A stretch of 64,000 nt of DNA from Listeria farberi (GCF_014229245.1 NZ_JAARZJ010000008.1:89512-153511); one strand, 5' to 3'. Shown: positions 48,756 to 60,333, counted from the stretch's first letter. Numbers and translations are program-made. Notes: generated by a model not told the origin, from the letters alone.

Positions 48756-50050
48756 TGTTTCAAACGTTAGCGAACTTCTTCAAAGTAGCGGATATCCGTA
48801 AAAAAATACTATTTACATTAGCTATGCTAGTTATTTTCCGTATTGGTACATTCGTGCCAGTACCGGGAGTTAACGCAGCTGCTTTACAGTCTAGTATGGA
48901 TGGCGGTATTTTGGGGTTCTTAAACACATTTAATGGTGGGGCTTTAAAAAACTTCTCAATTTTTGCTATGGGTGTAATGCCTTACATTACATCTTCCATT
49001 ATTGTTCAGTTACTTCAAATGGATGTTGTTCCCAAGTTAACTGAATGGTCTAAGCAAGGGGAAATGGGTCGTAAAAAACTCAATCAACTTACTAGATACA
49101 TGACGATTGGACTTGGTTTAATCGAAGCATTCGGTATGGCATACGGATTTAACCGCATGTCATCTGCTGGTTTGGTTATTGAACCATCCATTGGTAGATA
49201 TGCGATTATTGCAATCGTTTTAACTACCGGTACAATGTTCTTAATGTGGTTAGGTGAACAAATCACTGTTAAAGGCGTTGGTAATGGTGTTTCCATTATT
49301 ATCTTTGCAGGTATTGTTGCGCGTATTCCTGATGGAGTGCGTCAATTATATGTTTCGCAAATTGAAAACGCTGGTGATCAACTGTTCTTACACATTTTAA
49401 CGTTAGCAGGTGTGGGGGTTGCAATTCTAGCTATTGTTGTAGCTGTTATCTTCTTCCAACAAGCACTTCGTAAAATTCCAATTCAATACTCTAAACGTGT
49501 AGCAGGAGCGAAACAATCGGGCGCGCAAGCAACTCATTTGCCATTAAAACTTAACTCTGCCGGAGTTATCCCAGTTATCTTTGCAAGTGCATTTATTATT
49601 ACACCGCAAACTATCCTTACTTTCTTTGATCAAAGTAACGATGTTGTAAAAGTATTGAAAGACGTGTTTGATTACACAAAACCAATTGGTATGATTTTAT
49701 ATGTTGCACTAATTGTTGCTTTCACTTATTTCTATGCTTTCATTCAAGTGAACCCTGAGAAAGTTGCGGACAACTTGAAAAAGCAAGGTGGGTATATTCC
49801 TAGTAAACGTCCTGGTCGGGAAACACAAGCTTATCTTACATCGGTACTTTACCGTCTAACATTTGTTGGTGCAATTTTCCTTTCAGCGGTTGCTATACTT
49901 CCAACTATCGGTACTACTGTGTTTAGTTTACCGCAGTCACTTGCCGTTGGTGGTACAAGCCTACTAATTGTTATCGGGGTAGCATTAGATACTACGAAAC
50001 AACTCGAAGGACAACTTGTAAAAAGGAACTATCGGGGATTTATCAAATAA
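48755..50050 (+). CDS. secY: Protein translocase subunit SecY
   Basis: The 431-residue channel protein of the Sec translocon, with about ten membrane segments. Conserved features: plug region with MDGGILGFLNTFNGGAL, TM motifs MGVMPYITSSIIVQLLQ, and the cytoplasmic loop QVNPEKVADNLKKQGGYIP. It overlaps the rplO stop by one base (TAATG). Spc-operon copy, the main translocase. Confidence 0.97.
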   Translation: MFQTLANFFKVADIRKKILFTLAMLVIFRIGTFVPVPGVNAAALQSSMDGGILGFLNTFNGGALKNFSIFAMGVMPYITSSIIVQLLQMDVVPKLTEWSKQGEMGRKKLNQLTRYMTIGLGLIEAFGMAYGFNRMSSAGLVIEPSIGRYAIIAIVLTTGTMFLMWLGEQITVKGVGNGVSIIIFAGIVARIPDGVRQLYVSQIENAGDQLFLHILTLAGVGVAILAIVVAVIFFQQALRKIPIQYSKRVAGAKQSGAQATHLPLKLNSAGVIPVIFASAFIITPQTILTFFDQSNDVVKVLKDVFDYTKPIGMILYVALIVAFTYFYAFIQVNPEKVADNLKKQGGYIPSKRPGRETQAYLTSVLYRLTFVGAIFLSAVAILPTIGTTVFSLPQSLAVGGTSLLIVIGVALDTTKQLEGQLVKRNYRGFIK

Positions 50051-50097
50051 CACGCAGTTCTTGTTAGGGCTTCCTAGCAGGAGCTAGCGCGTAATAA

Positions 50098-50757
<660 letters not shown>

Positions 50758-51144
50758 GGAGTAAGCTGTGCTGAAATCACTGTCAAAATCAATGCGTGCA
50801 AATTGGTTTGATTTGTAGTATAATGGATAATTGGCAGTGGAATTAAAGGCATCTAAGCAAATCATGATGAACGAGAGAACCGTTTGAAGATCATCCGAAT
50901 GACGTATATGTTCTACCCTGATCTGTTCAGCCGCAATGTTTTTGCGAGTGACAGTTCTTCTGGTTTTTACGGATTTCACTTTTACAGGTTGTCTGCAAAG
51001 CTGGCGAAATGTGTTGCCTTTTAATGAAGTGCATCCATTTTTGCATGTTTTACGTTTTTTTCATGTAAGAGAAATAGTTACACTGAAAGGATTAGGCCTG
51101 CATCAGGAACAAATCCAAGAATACAAGAAGGAGGTAGCAAACAT
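50758..51144 (+). other. 387-base gap between adk and infA with a possible internal promoter
   Basis: No ORF here is convincing. A TATAAT at 50819-50824 with a weak -35 (GTGCAA at 50796-50801) may start a separate transcript for infA-rpmJ-rpsM-rpsK-rpoA-rplQ, with a leader of about 315 bases. Bacillus has map (and a small KOW gene) at this place. I see no clear remnant of map in any frame. Confidence 0.5.
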
Positions 51145-51363
51145 ATGGCAAAGGAAGATGTTATTGAAGTAGAAGGCGTTGTGCAAGAAACTCTACCAAA
51201 CGCGATGTTCAACGTTGAACTCGAAAATGGTCATAAAGTACTGGCAACTGTTTCTGGTAAAATTCGCATGCATTACATTCGTATTTTACCTGGAGATAAA
51301 GTGACAGTTGAGCTTTCTCCATACGACCTGACACGCGGAAGAATTACTTATCGTTTCAAATAA
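51145..51363 (+). CDS. infA: Translation initiation factor IF-1
   Basis: IF-1, 72 residues, [20 protein letters not shown]; an S1/OB-fold protein that fills the A site at initiation. GAAGGAGG upstream of the ATG. Typical length. Confidence 0.97.
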   Translation: MAKEDVIEVEGVVQETLPNAMFNVELENGHKVLATVSGKIRMHYIRILPGDKVTVELSPYDLTRGRITYRFK

Positions 51364-51448
51364 TTTGCACTCCGAAATTGAATTTATATACCGGTCTGGT
51401 TTATCCAGCTTAGAAATTATCGGTTTATAGAGACATTTTCTCTAATAA

Positions 51449-51580
<132 letters not shown>

Positions 51581-51598
51581 GAGGAGGTGCTTAAGTAA

Positions 51599-51964
51599 AT
51601 GGCACGTATTGCAGGTGTGGACGTTCCACGTGAAAAACGTATTGTTATTTCCCTGACTTACATTTATGGTATCGGTAAACAAACAGCTAAAGAAGTTCTT
51701 GCTGAAGCTGGTGTTTCTGAAGATACTCGTACTCGTGATTTAACTGAAGAAGAGCTAGGTAAAATCCGTGAAATCTTAGACCGTATTAAAGTTGAAGGTG
51801 ACCTTCGTCGTGAAGTAAACTTAAACATTAAACGTCTAATCGAAATCGGTTCTTACCGTGGCATGCGTCACCGTCGTGGACTTCCAGTTCGCGGACAAAA
51901 TACAAAAAATAATGCCCGTACTCGTAAAGGCCCGTCCAAAACAGTAGCAGGCAAAAAGAAATAA
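51599..51964 (+). CDS. rpsM: 30S ribosomal protein S13
   Basis: Protein S13, 121 residues, [20 protein letters not shown]-terminal [18 protein letters not shown] contacts tRNA and S19. GAGGAGGTG upstream. Confidence 0.97.
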
Positions 51965-51986
51965 TAGTAAAGGAGGTAGTTAGTGA

Positions 51987-52376
<390 letters not shown>

Positions 52377-52485
52377 GTGGTCGTTTTCTTTTGCCAATAG
52401 TAGATTTTTACTGTCTTAACTATCAAGGCAGAGAGTTTGACATAAAGACTGATATTCTAGACGTTTTGAAGGAGGGTAAATTTGA

Positions 52486-53430
52486 ATGATCGAAATTGAA
52501 AAGCCAAAAATCGAGACGATTGAGATCAGCGATGATGCCAAGTATGGAAAGTTTGTTGTAGAGCCACTTGAGCGTGGATATGGTACAACTTTGGGTAACT
52601 CCTTACGTCGTATTCTATTATCTTCTCTTCCAGGTGCAGCAGTAACCTCTATCCAAATTGATGGAGCTTTACATGAGTTTTCTGTAATTGAAGGTGTAGT
52701 AGAAGATGTAACAACCATGATTTTAAATATTAAAAAACTTGCGCTAAAAATCTATTCTGATGAAGAAAAAACATTAGAAATCGATATGCAAGGTCCTGGT
52801 GTAGTAACTGCAGCTGACATTAATTATGACAGCGACGTTGAGATTTTAAATCCTGACTTACACATTGCTACATTAAGTGATAATGCTAAATTTCATGTGC
52901 GTTTAAATGCGACTCGTGGTCGTGGTTACACACCTGCTGATCAAAATAAACGCGAAAATATGCCAATTGGTGTACTTCCAGTAGATTCAATCTTTTCACC
53001 GGTTATCCGTGTGAACTATCAAGTGGAAAATACACGTGTTGGACAATCAACTAATTATGATAAGCTTACGTTTGATGTGTTAACTGACGGAAGTATCAGC
53101 CCAGAAGAAGCAGTTTCTCTTGGAGCTAAAATTCTTTCTGAGCACTTAAGTATCTTCGTTAATTTGACAGATGAAGCACAAAAAGCTGAAATTATGATTG
53201 AAAAAGAAGAAAGCCATAAAGAGAAAGTGCTTGAAATGACTATTGAAGAATTAGACTTGTCTGTTCGTTCATATAATTGTTTAAAACGCGCTGGAATCAA
53301 TACAGTACAGGAACTTGCTGACAAATCCGAAGACGATATGATGAAAGTCCGTAACTTGGGCCGTAAATCGCTTGAGGAAGTTAAAGTAAAACTGGCTGAC
53401 CTTGGCTTATCTCTAAGAAACGAAAACTGA
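52486..53430 (+). CDS. rpoA: RNA polymerase alpha subunit
   Basis: A 314-residue alpha subunit. N-terminal domain (1 to about 230) holds assembly motifs such as [20 protein letters not shown]; the C-terminal domain (about 245-314) carries the UP-element binding helix region [14 protein letters not shown] and [24 protein letters not shown] upstream. Confidence 0.98.
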   Translation: MIEIEKPKIETIEISDDAKYGKFVVEPLERGYGTTLGNSLRRILLSSLPGAAVTSIQIDGALHEFSVIEGVVEDVTTMILNIKKLALKIYSDEEKTLEIDMQGPGVVTAADINYDSDVEILNPDLHIATLSDNAKFHVRLNATRGRGYTPADQNKRENMPIGVLPVDSIFSPVIRVNYQVENTRVGQSTNYDKLTFDVLTDGSISPEEAVSLGAKILSEHLSIFVNLTDEAQKAEIMIEKEESHKEKVLEMTIEELDLSVRSYNCLKRAGINTVQELADKSEDDMMKVRNLGRKSLEEVKVKLADLGLSLRNEN

Positions 53431-53446
53431 TAAAGGAGGCAATTCC

Positions 53447-53854
53447 ATGGGTTACAGAAAATTAGGTCGTACAAGCTCACAACGTAAAGCATTACTACGT
53501 GATCTTGCAACGGATTTAATCGTACATGAACGTATTGAAACAACAGAAGCTCGCGCTAAAGAGATTCGTAAAGTTGTTGAAAAACTAATCACTTCTGGGA
53601 AAAAAGGAGACTTGCACGCTCGTCGTCAAGCAGCTGCTTTCATCCGTCATGAAGTTGTAGAAGTAGTACAAGTAGATGCTAAAGGTAAAGATGGTTCTAC
53701 TGTGAAGAAAAACCGTCCTGTATACGCTCTACAAAAACTATTTGATGATGTTGCTCCACGTTACGCGGAACGTCAAGGTGGTTACACTCGTATCTTGAAA
53801 AAAGGTCCACGTCGCGGTGACGGCGCACCAATGGTTATTATTGAATTAGTTTAA
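53447..53854 (+). CDS. rplQ: 50S ribosomal protein L17
   Basis: Protein L17, 135 residues, [20 protein letters not shown]. Near the tunnel exit. AAAGGAGG upstream. Last gene of the ribosomal block, followed by a terminator. Confidence 0.97.
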   Translation: MGYRKLGRTSSQRKALLRDLATDLIVHERIETTEARAKEIRKVVEKLITSGKKGDLHARRQAAAFIRHEVVEVVQVDAKGKDGSTVKKNRPVYALQKLFDDVAPRYAERQGGYTRILKKGPRRGDGAPMVIIELV

Positions 53855-53921
53855 TAATAAAACGTTTAAAGCAAGTGGAGTGTCATGATATGGAGACTTC
53901 GTGTTTCCTTGTCTAGCTCTG

Positions 53922-53967
53922 TGTTTCCTAGTCTATTTAATCGTAGGCTAGGAGGCAGGCTTTTTTT
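53922..53967 (+). terminator. Terminator of the alpha operon
   Basis: TGTTTCCTAGTCTA (53922-53935) pairs with TAGGCTAGGAGGCA (53944-53957) with G-U pairs, then GGC and seven T. The rest of 53855-54096 holds only the promoter of the next gene. Confidence 0.85.
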
Positions 53968-54032
53968 GTTTGACCTGCTTTACGAATATGCTTCGATTAG
54001 TAGGTCAAACTTGAAAAGCTTTATTTTTTTGC

Positions 54033-54061
54033 TTGCCTTTTATTCTGAAAGCATCTATAGT
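54033..54061 (+). promoter_or_regulatory. Promoter of the AlkZ-like gene
   Basis: TTGCCT and TATAGT with exactly 17 bases between them, 35 bases before the start codon. Confidence 0.65.
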
Positions 54062-54096
54062 AAACCTCAAAGATTTGTTTCGAGGAGGAACTAGAT

Positions 54097-55191
54097 ATGC
54101 AATCAGTCACTAACTCGCAAATAGCTCAAAATCGGTTATCTAATTCAGGTCTATTGCAAAATAAATTTTCTAGCGCACCGGAAGCTTCTCGTGCGTTATT
54201 TGGCATTCAGTCACAGTATCAACAGTTTGGTGAAATCAGCTTGTTTAACCGGGTGACTAACCTCACAAAAGAAAAACTTCAACACGATTACGACCAAAAA
54301 GATTTAATTAAGATATGGGGGCAAAGGATGACTGTGCATATGTATACACCTTCTGACTGGTTTTTTGTCCACAATGTCTACTCGGATAAAAATAATTGGT
54401 TAAAGAAGCATGCAAGCTCTCTGGGGCAAGATTTGGATGAGCTACTGGTTGAAATGGAAAAACTTCTCTTAAGTGCAGAAAAAATCCCCAAAGAAGCATT
54501 TACCAAATTATTAGGGGGGCACGCTAAAGAACTTATGCAATGGGGCGGAGTTTTTATTCAAGGATCTCTTGATGGTACACTTTTCTGTGTGCCAGAATCA
54601 CCTAAAACAAGGTTTTATAGTCATAGAAATTGGATTAGTGCAGAAAAACAAGCTAATTGGCTAGAAAACGGCCGTGATGAAGCTGGGCTTGAAGTAATGA
54701 TTGACCGTTACTTTAGCGCATATGGTCCAGCTACAATTCGGGATTTCAAACATTGGACAGGGCTCCGGAAGTTTGAATTCCAACAAACGCTTGAAACGGC
54801 TCTGGAAAATTATTTTAGTTATTTAGGTGAGGACGGTCAGATTTACTATAGCAAAACAGAAGTTCAAGCTGAATTAGAACAACAACGCCCACTTTTATTA
54901 GGGAAATTCGATCCACTTTTTGTTAGCTACGGAAAAAAAGATTGGTTGGCTGATATAACTGAAACAAGTTTAATTTGGCGTCCGGCCGGGCAAATTGAGG
55001 CAGTTTTAATTATAAATGGCTTTCTTTACGGCACTTGGAGATATAAAATAACTGGGAACAAAATAATTTTCACTTTTTATCTAACAAAAAAGATAACAAA
55101 GAAAAACCAAAAATTTGTTGAATTAGAAGCGAGGAAATTAGCCGAATTTCTTCATAAAAATTATCAAGGAAGTTTTTTTGAACAAATTTAA
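54097..55191 (+). CDS. AlkZ-like DNA glycosylase (winged-helix family)
   Basis: A 364-residue protein of the winged-helix DNA-binding family PF06224, which includes AlkZ and YcaQ, glycosylases that unhook interstrand crosslinks or remove bulky alkylated bases. The QxQ catalytic motif of the AlkZ-like branch is visible as Gln38-Ser39-Gln40 (GIQSQYQQ). GQRMTVHMYTPSDW and DRYFSAYGPATIRDF are further family stretches. Single gene with own promoter and terminator, GAGGAGG ribosome site. It may protect against a specific natural product; the target is unknown. Confidence 0.75.
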   Translation: MQSVTNSQIAQNRLSNSGLLQNKFSSAPEASRALFGIQSQYQQFGEISLFNRVTNLTKEKLQHDYDQKDLIKIWGQRMTVHMYTPSDWFFVHNVYSDKNNWLKKHASSLGQDLDELLVEMEKLLLSAEKIPKEAFTKLLGGHAKELMQWGGVFIQGSLDGTLFCVPESPKTRFYSHRNWISAEKQANWLENGRDEAGLEVMIDRYFSAYGPATIRDFKHWTGLRKFEFQQTLETALENYFSYLGEDGQIYYSKTEVQAELEQQRPLLLGKFDPLFVSYGKKDWLADITETSLIWRPAGQIEAVLIINGFLYGTWRYKITGNKIIFTFYLTKKITKKNQKFVELEARKLAEFLHKNYQGSFFEQI

Positions 55192-55233
55192 AAAGAGCCC
55201 TTTCGCATAACTTTTGCGAAAGGGCTCTTTTTT
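55192..55233. terminator. Bidirectional terminator
   Basis: AAAGAGCCCTTTCGC and GCGAAAGGGCTCTTT form a perfect 15-bp stem with A and T flanks, serving the genes on both sides. Confidence 0.93.
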
Positions 55234-56131
55234 ATAAGAAAGGCATCTCTGGAAAGCTACTTAATGGAAGTTTAATAGCTGTTGTGACGCTTGCTTTGTT
55301 CAGCTTGCAAATTTCAAAATCTGCTTGCAAAGATAATAAAAATATTGCATCTTCTAGTGTTATTTTATCTGATTCCATTAACATCTTTAGCATGTTCTGT
55401 AATGCTTTTTTTGTTGCTTTTTCGGTAGTAAGTTCAGAGGCAAGGCAGATTAATTTATTTTTATGAATAATAATTGGTGTAGGAGCTGTTTTGTTTTTTA
55501 ATAATTGTAGCCTTAATGTTACTTCAGCAGGAGATTCTCCGCTTGTAGTTGTTATTTTCCCGAAGCCTGTAGTGGCTCTTATATCAGCTACGTGGAGCAT
55601 AGCCCCGTACTTTTCTACTGGTAAAAATATTGTAGCGTCTTCTTTTATATCAGAAGAGTCAAGCGTCCCGCCGTGTTTAGTAGGTATAAGAAATGGTTTA
55701 GTTTGATGAATGGATTCGGTTTTTAAGAGACCGATTGTTTTTTGTAGTTGAATGTGGATTTCATCGGAATAAATAATCTTGTTTTGTTCGATTTTGTAAC
55801 GGCGGATGCAATTGTGGGGTAATAAATCATCTGTTATGCCGATATTCGGTCCGTTTAACAAAACGACTTCTTTGTCTGTGAGGGTGATTTTTTCAATAGT
55901 TACTGCGAGTAAATCTCCTGGGCGTGCTTCTTCTATACAGATTGGACCTGTTGTTGGTGAGAATTGTTTCCAATCTATTTCCCCGTAATGAAGCTGATCT
56001 TGGTTGATTTGGCCATTGAAGTGATCTTTTATTTTTATTGTCACAACAGCGCCATTTTTTACTGTAATCACAGGTTTTGTTGATTCATCCATCTTATGAA
56101 TCGAACGTTCTGAGGTTACAAAATTTTTCAT
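55232..56131 (-). CDS. Acetamidase/formamidase family protein
   Basis: A 299-residue protein that resembles the FmdA/AmdA family, which hydrolyses short amides to ammonia and the acid. Recognisable parts are an N-terminal KPVITVKNGAVVTIK strand, a TGPICIEEARPGDLLAVTIE barrel, HVADIRATTGFGKI-like central part and a late hydrophobic segment. Several family positions appear changed, so activity on formamide or acetamide is not certain. AAGGGATGAG upstream of ATG 56131. Its own promoter lies at about 56171. Confidence 0.75.
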   Translation of the reverse strand: MKNFVTSERSIHKMDESTKPVITVKNGAVVTIKIKDHFNGQINQDQLHYGEIDWKQFSPTTGPICIEEARPGDLLAVTIEKITLTDKEVVLLNGPNIGITDDLLPHNCIRRYKIEQNKIIYSDEIHIQLQKTIGLLKTESIHQTKPFLIPTKHGGTLDSSDIKEDATIFLPVEKYGAMLHVADIRATTGFGKITTTSGESPAEVTLRLQLLKNKTAPTPIIIHKNKLICLASELTTEKATKKALQNMLKMLMESDKITLEDAIFLLSLQADFEICKLNKASVTTAIKLPLSSFPEMPFL

Positions 56132-56170
56132 CTCATCCCTTCTCTCTATTCAGTTAGTGTTGACGGGTGA

Positions 56171-56176
56171 ATTATA
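56171..56176 (-). promoter_or_regulatory. -10 element of the acetamidase-family gene
   Basis: TATAAT on the minus strand, about 40 bases before the start codon, with TTACTT 17 bases upstream as a fair -35. Confidence 0.55.
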
Positions 56177-56248
56177 GCAAAACGAGAAGAGGTAAGTAAA
56201 TGGATATTCTGTGAACAAATTAATTGAAATGTGCAATAAAAAGCTAAT

Positions 56249-56911
56249 TTATTCCATTTTTTCAATAGTAACATCAGGAAGCGTCTGGATATAGTGAAAT
56301 AGTTCGTATTCGTCGTTCTTATTCTTTGTTTTTACAACAATATTAACACGAATAAATAGACTATTTCCGATCATTTCTTTTTCACTTGAATATGAAATTA
56401 TTTGTTGTTTGTTTTGCTGAATTTTATCAGTAATTTTTACTAGATTTTCTTGATTGTCGGTTGAATAAATGAATGAAGTTGTATGGAGCGAGACGGATTT
56501 AAAAATAATACTGAGAAATTCTAAACCAATTAATGTGAGCAGTGTAGCCGCAATACCGACCCAATACATTCCAGCCCCAACTGCGAGGCCAATCCCGGCT
56601 GTAGCCCAAAGTCCTGCCGCTGTAGTTAATCCGCGAACAAATTTCTTTTGAATGATAATCGTACCAGCGCCAATAAAGCCAATGCCACTTACCACTTGGG
56701 CAGCAACACGGCTAGGGTCAAATGATATAGTTTGCATGGTGGCGATTTCGGAAAAACCGTATTGGGACACAATCATAATTAAAGCGCTACCGAGTGAAAC
56801 AAGAAAATGTGTCCTGAACCCCGCTTCTTTCGCCCTGATTTCTCTGTCAAGTCCAATAACGGCTCCAAGGAGACCAGCAACAACAAGTCGTAAAATAAAA
56901 TCTGCTAACAT
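56249..56911 (-). CDS. MgtC/SapB-family membrane protein
   Basis: The protein has 220 residues: four to five membrane segments in the first 130 with GLLGAVIGLDREIRAKEAGF and the GIGFIGAGTIIIQ loop, then a soluble ACT-like tail. MgtC-type proteins help with magnesium limitation and survival in macrophages in other species, but many family members have other roles. ATG 56911 (MLADFILRL) is chosen; the longer frame to 56959 adds a sequence unlike the family. AAGGATG is its ribosome site. Confidence 0.82.
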   Translation of the reverse strand: MLADFILRLVVAGLLGAVIGLDREIRAKEAGFRTHFLVSLGSALIMIVSQYGFSEIATMQTISFDPSRVAAQVVSGIGFIGAGTIIIQKKFVRGLTTAAGLWATAGIGLAVGAGMYWVGIAATLLTLIGLEFLSIIFKSVSLHTTSFIYSTDNQENLVKITDKIQQNKQQIISYSSEKEMIGNSLFIRVNIVVKTKNKNDEYELFHYIQTLPDVTIEKME

Positions 56912-56980
56912 AGTTATCACATCCTTAACGATAATATATTCCCTTTCGCAGGAAAGCAAAACAATTGAAAAAAGGAAATT

Positions 56981-57009
56981 TTGCGCCAGAAGGATGTTTA
57001 TACTATAAT
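56981..57009 (+). promoter_or_regulatory. Promoter of the ecfA1-ecfA2-ecfT-truA operon
   Basis: TTGCGC (56981-56986) and TATAAT (57004-57009) with a 17-base spacer, 35 bases before the ecfA1 start. Confidence 0.7.
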
Positions 57010-57043
57010 AAACAATGAATGGTCAAAAAGTGAGGTGTTAAGC

Positions 57044-57883
57044 GTGGCAGAAAGTTTTGTGAGATTGGAGCACGTTTTTTATAAATACGAAGATACGGAA
57101 AAATATGCAGTGAAAGATGTATCTATTTCTGCTCGAAAAGGGGAATGGGTCGCGCTAGTTGGTCATAATGGTTCAGGTAAATCAACTATTGCGAAATTAC
57201 TCAACGGATTGCTCTTTCCGGAAGATGGTTTAATTAAAATCGGGCACTTTGTTTTGTCCGAAAAAAATATATGGGAAATTAGACGACAAGTAGGAATGGT
57301 TTTTCAAAATCCAGATAACCAATTTGTCGGTGCAACTGTGCAAGATGACGTCGCATTTGGACTTGAGAATCATGGAGTTCCACATGATATGATGGTGGAA
57401 CGAGTGGAGTCAGCCTTGAATGAGGTGGGAATGCAAAGCTATGCGTTACATGAACCGGCTAGACTGTCTGGCGGGCAAAAACAGCGTGTTGCGATTGCAG
57501 GCGTTTTGGCATTGCAGCCGGATGTGATTATTTTGGACGAAGCTACTTCTATGCTTGATCCAAGAGGACGTGCAGAAGTAATGGAAACCATTCGGATTAT
57601 GCGCGAACAAGAAGATATTACTGTTATTTCCATCACACATGACTTGGATGAAGTGCTTTTTGCAGACCGGGTAATTGTCATGAATAACGGAGAAGTCCAC
57701 AGTGAAGGCACTCCACAAGAAATTTTTCAGCAAGCAGATGCGATGCGAGAAATTGGTTTAGGGGTTCCATTTATTATTGAGTTACAAGAAAAATTAGTTG
57801 CAGGAGGCTTTGAAACAGGAAGCACCGTGCTATCGGAAGGAGCATTACTAGATCAATTATGGAAATTAAACTCGAACAACTAG
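57044..57883 (+). CDS. ecfA1: Energy-coupling factor transporter ATPase EcfA1
   Basis: A 279-residue ABC ATPase: Walker [11 protein letters not shown]-loop VFQNPDNQ, signature [13 protein letters not shown], Walker [13 protein letters not shown], and His in ITHDL. With EcfA2 and EcfT it powers vitamin uptake through several S components. The start is GTG 57044 (GTGAGGTG upstream); a longer frame from 56981 would run across the promoter. Its end overlaps ecfA2 by 25 bases. Confidence 0.94.
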   Translation: MAESFVRLEHVFYKYEDTEKYAVKDVSISARKGEWVALVGHNGSGKSTIAKLLNGLLFPEDGLIKIGHFVLSEKNIWEIRRQVGMVFQNPDNQFVGATVQDDVAFGLENHGVPHDMMVERVESALNEVGMQSYALHEPARLSGGQKQRVAIAGVLALQPDVIILDEATSMLDPRGRAEVMETIRIMREQEDITVISITHDLDEVLFADRVIVMNNGEVHSEGTPQEIFQQADAMREIGLGVPFIIELQEKLVAGGFETGSTVLSEGALLDQLWKLNSNN

Positions 57884-58725
57884 GTTATTGTTATCAAAAA
57901 AATAGCCCTTTTGAAAAGCGAGCATTGCTTGATGTAAATGTTTCTTTTGATTCTGGTAGCTATTCTGCAATTATTGGTCATACGGGTTCTGGGAAATCGA
58001 CATTGCTACAACATCTTAATGCGCTTTTGATGCCGACTGAAGGTAAAATAACGGTTGGCGATAGAGAAATTGTCGCGGGAGTTAAACAAAAGAAACTACG
58101 CGATTTACGTAAAAAAGTTGGGATTGTCTTTCAATTTCCGGAAGCGCAACTTTTTGAAGAAACAGTTGAGAAGGATATTTGCTTTGGACCGATGAACTTC
58201 GGGGTTTCCGAGGAAGATGCGAAACTCCGTGCTAAAAAAGTGATTTATGAAGTAGGGCTGACAGAAGAAATTTTGTCGCGTTCGCCGTTTGAACTTTCTG
58301 GTGGACAAATGCGCCGAGTAGCGATTGCTGGTGTTTTAGCGATGGATCCGGAAGTGCTTGTGCTAGATGAGCCGACAGCAGGACTAGATCCCCATGGTCG
58401 TGAAGAAATTATGGAGATGTTCTACAACCTTCATAAAGAAAAAGGACTCACGACAGTCCTTGTCACACATAGTATGGAAGATGCTGCTCGTTATGCGGAG
58501 AAAATTGTCTTGATGAAAGCTGGGACAGTTCTTCAAATCGGCACACCACGTGAAATTTTTGCGAAGCCAGATGAACTGGTCGACCTTGGCTTGTCTGTCC
58601 CGGATGTAGTGAGGTTTCAAGGTCTGTTTGAACGGAAATTTAATATAAAATTAACAAAAACGTGTTTAACAATTGATGAATTAACAACCGAAATGGCGCC
58701 TTATTTAGCGAAGGGCGGGGCATAA
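57859..58725 (+). CDS. ecfA2: Energy-coupling factor transporter ATPase EcfA2
   Basis: Second ABC ATPase of the ECF module, 288 residues: [54 protein letters not shown]. It pairs with EcfA1. Ribosome site GGAGCA is within ecfA1. Two bases separate it from ecfT. Confidence 0.94.
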   Translation: MEIKLEQLGYCYQKNSPFEKRALLDVNVSFDSGSYSAIIGHTGSGKSTLLQHLNALLMPTEGKITVGDREIVAGVKQKKLRDLRKKVGIVFQFPEAQLFEETVEKDICFGPMNFGVSEEDAKLRAKKVIYEVGLTEEILSRSPFELSGGQMRRVAIAGVLAMDPEVLVLDEPTAGLDPHGREEIMEMFYNLHKEKGLTTVLVTHSMEDAARYAEKIVLMKAGTVLQIGTPREIFAKPDELVDLGLSVPDVVRFQGLFERKFNIKLTKTCLTIDELTTEMAPYLAKGGA

Positions 58726-58727
58726 TT

Positions 58728-59525
58728 ATGATGGATAAAATGATTCTCGGACGCTATATCCCGGGGAACTCTTGGTTACATCGAATTGATCCACGCGCGA
58801 AAATCACTGCTGTTATGGCGTTTATTGCAATTGTCTTTTTAGCAAATAATTGGCTGACGTATGCACTTATGTTTGCTTATGTTTTGTATTTAGTCCTAAC
58901 TTCGAAAGTGCCATTTTTATTTTTTATTAAAGGTTTACAACCGATTTTTTGGCTTATTTTAATTACTTTATTGCTACAAGTCTTTTTTACAAAAGGCGGG
59001 ACTGTTTTAGTTGATTTAGGACTTTTACAAATAACGACACTAGGATTGGCAAATGGGGCGATGATGTTTTGTCGCTTTGTTCTTATTATTTTTATGACGA
59101 CGCTACTAACATTAACGACAAGTCCGATTGAACTGACAGACGGCCTTGAGAAGATTTTAGCCCCGTTTCGTTTAGTGCATTTACCAGTGCATGAATTGGC
59201 TTTAATGCTTAGTATTTCCTTGCGATTTATTCCCACTTTGATGGATGAAACGGAGAAAATTTTAAAAGCGCAAAAAGCTCGTGGCGTTGAATTTACGAGT
59301 GGAAAATGGAGTGACCGAATCAAGGCAATTATCCCTCTACTCGTGCCGCTTTTTATTAGTGCGTTTAAGCGAGCGGAGGACTTAGCGATTGCAATGGAAG
59401 CTCGTGGTTATCGTGGAGGTAAAGGTAGGACGAGATTTCGTATACTGCACTGGAGATTTGCGGATACCTTCTTATTAATTTCCTTGGCAGTGTTAAGTGG
59501 TTTATTATTTTGGTTGCGGAGTTGA
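58728..59525 (+). CDS. ecfT: Energy-coupling factor transmembrane protein EcfT
   Basis: The 265-residue membrane scaffold of the ECF vitamin transporter. Two Ala-Arg-Gly coupling motifs are visible, QKARGVEF and MEARGYRGG. It is the close paralogue of the protein at 38310 in the EET locus. AAGGGCGGGG upstream. truA follows after five bases. Confidence 0.93.
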   Translation: MMDKMILGRYIPGNSWLHRIDPRAKITAVMAFIAIVFLANNWLTYALMFAYVLYLVLTSKVPFLFFIKGLQPIFWLILITLLLQVFFTKGGTVLVDLGLLQITTLGLANGAMMFCRFVLIIFMTTLLTLTTSPIELTDGLEKILAPFRLVHLPVHELALMLSISLRFIPTLMDETEKILKAQKARGVEFTSGKWSDRIKAIIPLLVPLFISAFKRAEDLAIAMEARGYRGGKGRTRFRILHWRFADTFLLISLAVLSGLLFWLRS

Positions 59526-59530
59526 AATGA

Positions 59531-60277
59531 ATGACAAGGTATAAATCGATAATTTCTTATGATGGAAGCGGGTTTTACGGTTATCAAGTGCAACCGAACG
59601 CTCGGACAGTCCAAGCAGAAATTGAAAAAGCGCTGAAAAAAATGCATAAAGGTAAGAGCATTCGGATTACCGCCTCAGGAAGAACAGACACCGGGGTACA
59701 TGCGAAAGGTCAAGTTATTCATTTCGACTCAGAGCTGGATATCACTGCGGAAAAATTTCAAAAAGCTTTACAAGTTATGACGCCTTTTGATATTAGCTTT
59801 TTGGCAGTGGAGAAAGCAACGGATGATTTCCATGCTAGATTTGGCACAGTTGGAAAAGAATATCGTTATGTCGTAAAAAGGACAAAAATTTTTGATCCGT
59901 TTAGTCGGAATTTTGCGCTGCATTATCCATATGAACTGGATATCGCGAAAATGAAGCTCGCGAGTAAACGTCTGATTGGTGAGCATGATTTTACTAGTTT
60001 TTGTTCGGCTAGAACGGAACGGGATTCTAAAGTGCGGACGCTTTATAGTATCGACTTTTATGAAGAGGATGCCGAGACCTTAGTGATTGCGTTTCAAGGA
60101 AATGGTTTCTTGTATAATATGGTGCGGATTTTGACAGGGACCTTGCTTGATGCAGGGCAAGGTCGAATCACTCCAGACGGTATAACGGAAGCTTTACTAG
60201 CACGTGATAGACAAAAATTAATTAGTAAAACTGCGCCACCACAAGGGTTATATTTATGGCGAGTGGACTATGAATAA
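59531..60277 (+). CDS. truA: tRNA pseudouridine synthase A
   Basis: A 248-residue enzyme that makes pseudouridine at positions 38-40 of tRNA anticodon arms. The catalytic Asp is in [13 protein letters not shown]. Other family marks: [10 protein letters not shown] at the start and [15 protein letters not shown] near the end. It is the last gene of the ecf transcript; rplM has its own promoter. Confidence 0.95.
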   Translation: MTRYKSIISYDGSGFYGYQVQPNARTVQAEIEKALKKMHKGKSIRITASGRTDTGVHAKGQVIHFDSELDITAEKFQKALQVMTPFDISFLAVEKATDDFHARFGTVGKEYRYVVKRTKIFDPFSRNFALHYPYELDIAKMKLASKRLIGEHDFTSFCSARTERDSKVRTLYSIDFYEEDAETLVIAFQGNGFLYNMVRILTGTLLDAGQGRITPDGITEALLARDRQKLISKTAPPQGLYLWRVDYE

Positions 60278-60304
60278 AAATCGGATGTTTTTTTACAGAA
60301 CGCA

Positions 60305-60333
60305 TTGACTTTTTACTCTAAAAACTGTATTAT
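60305..60333 (+). promoter_or_regulatory. Promoter of rplM-rpsI
   Basis: TTGACT (60305-60310) and TATTAT (60328-60333) with a 17-base spacer. The transcript begins near 60340. Confidence 0.85.

Noticed and set aside
50936..51172. 78-codon ORF before infA
   Set aside because: It reads over the infA ribosome site and start in another frame and resembles no known protein, including map.
53885..54094. 69-codon ORF after rplQ
   Set aside because: It crosses the alpha-operon terminator and the promoter of the next gene and has no ribosome site.
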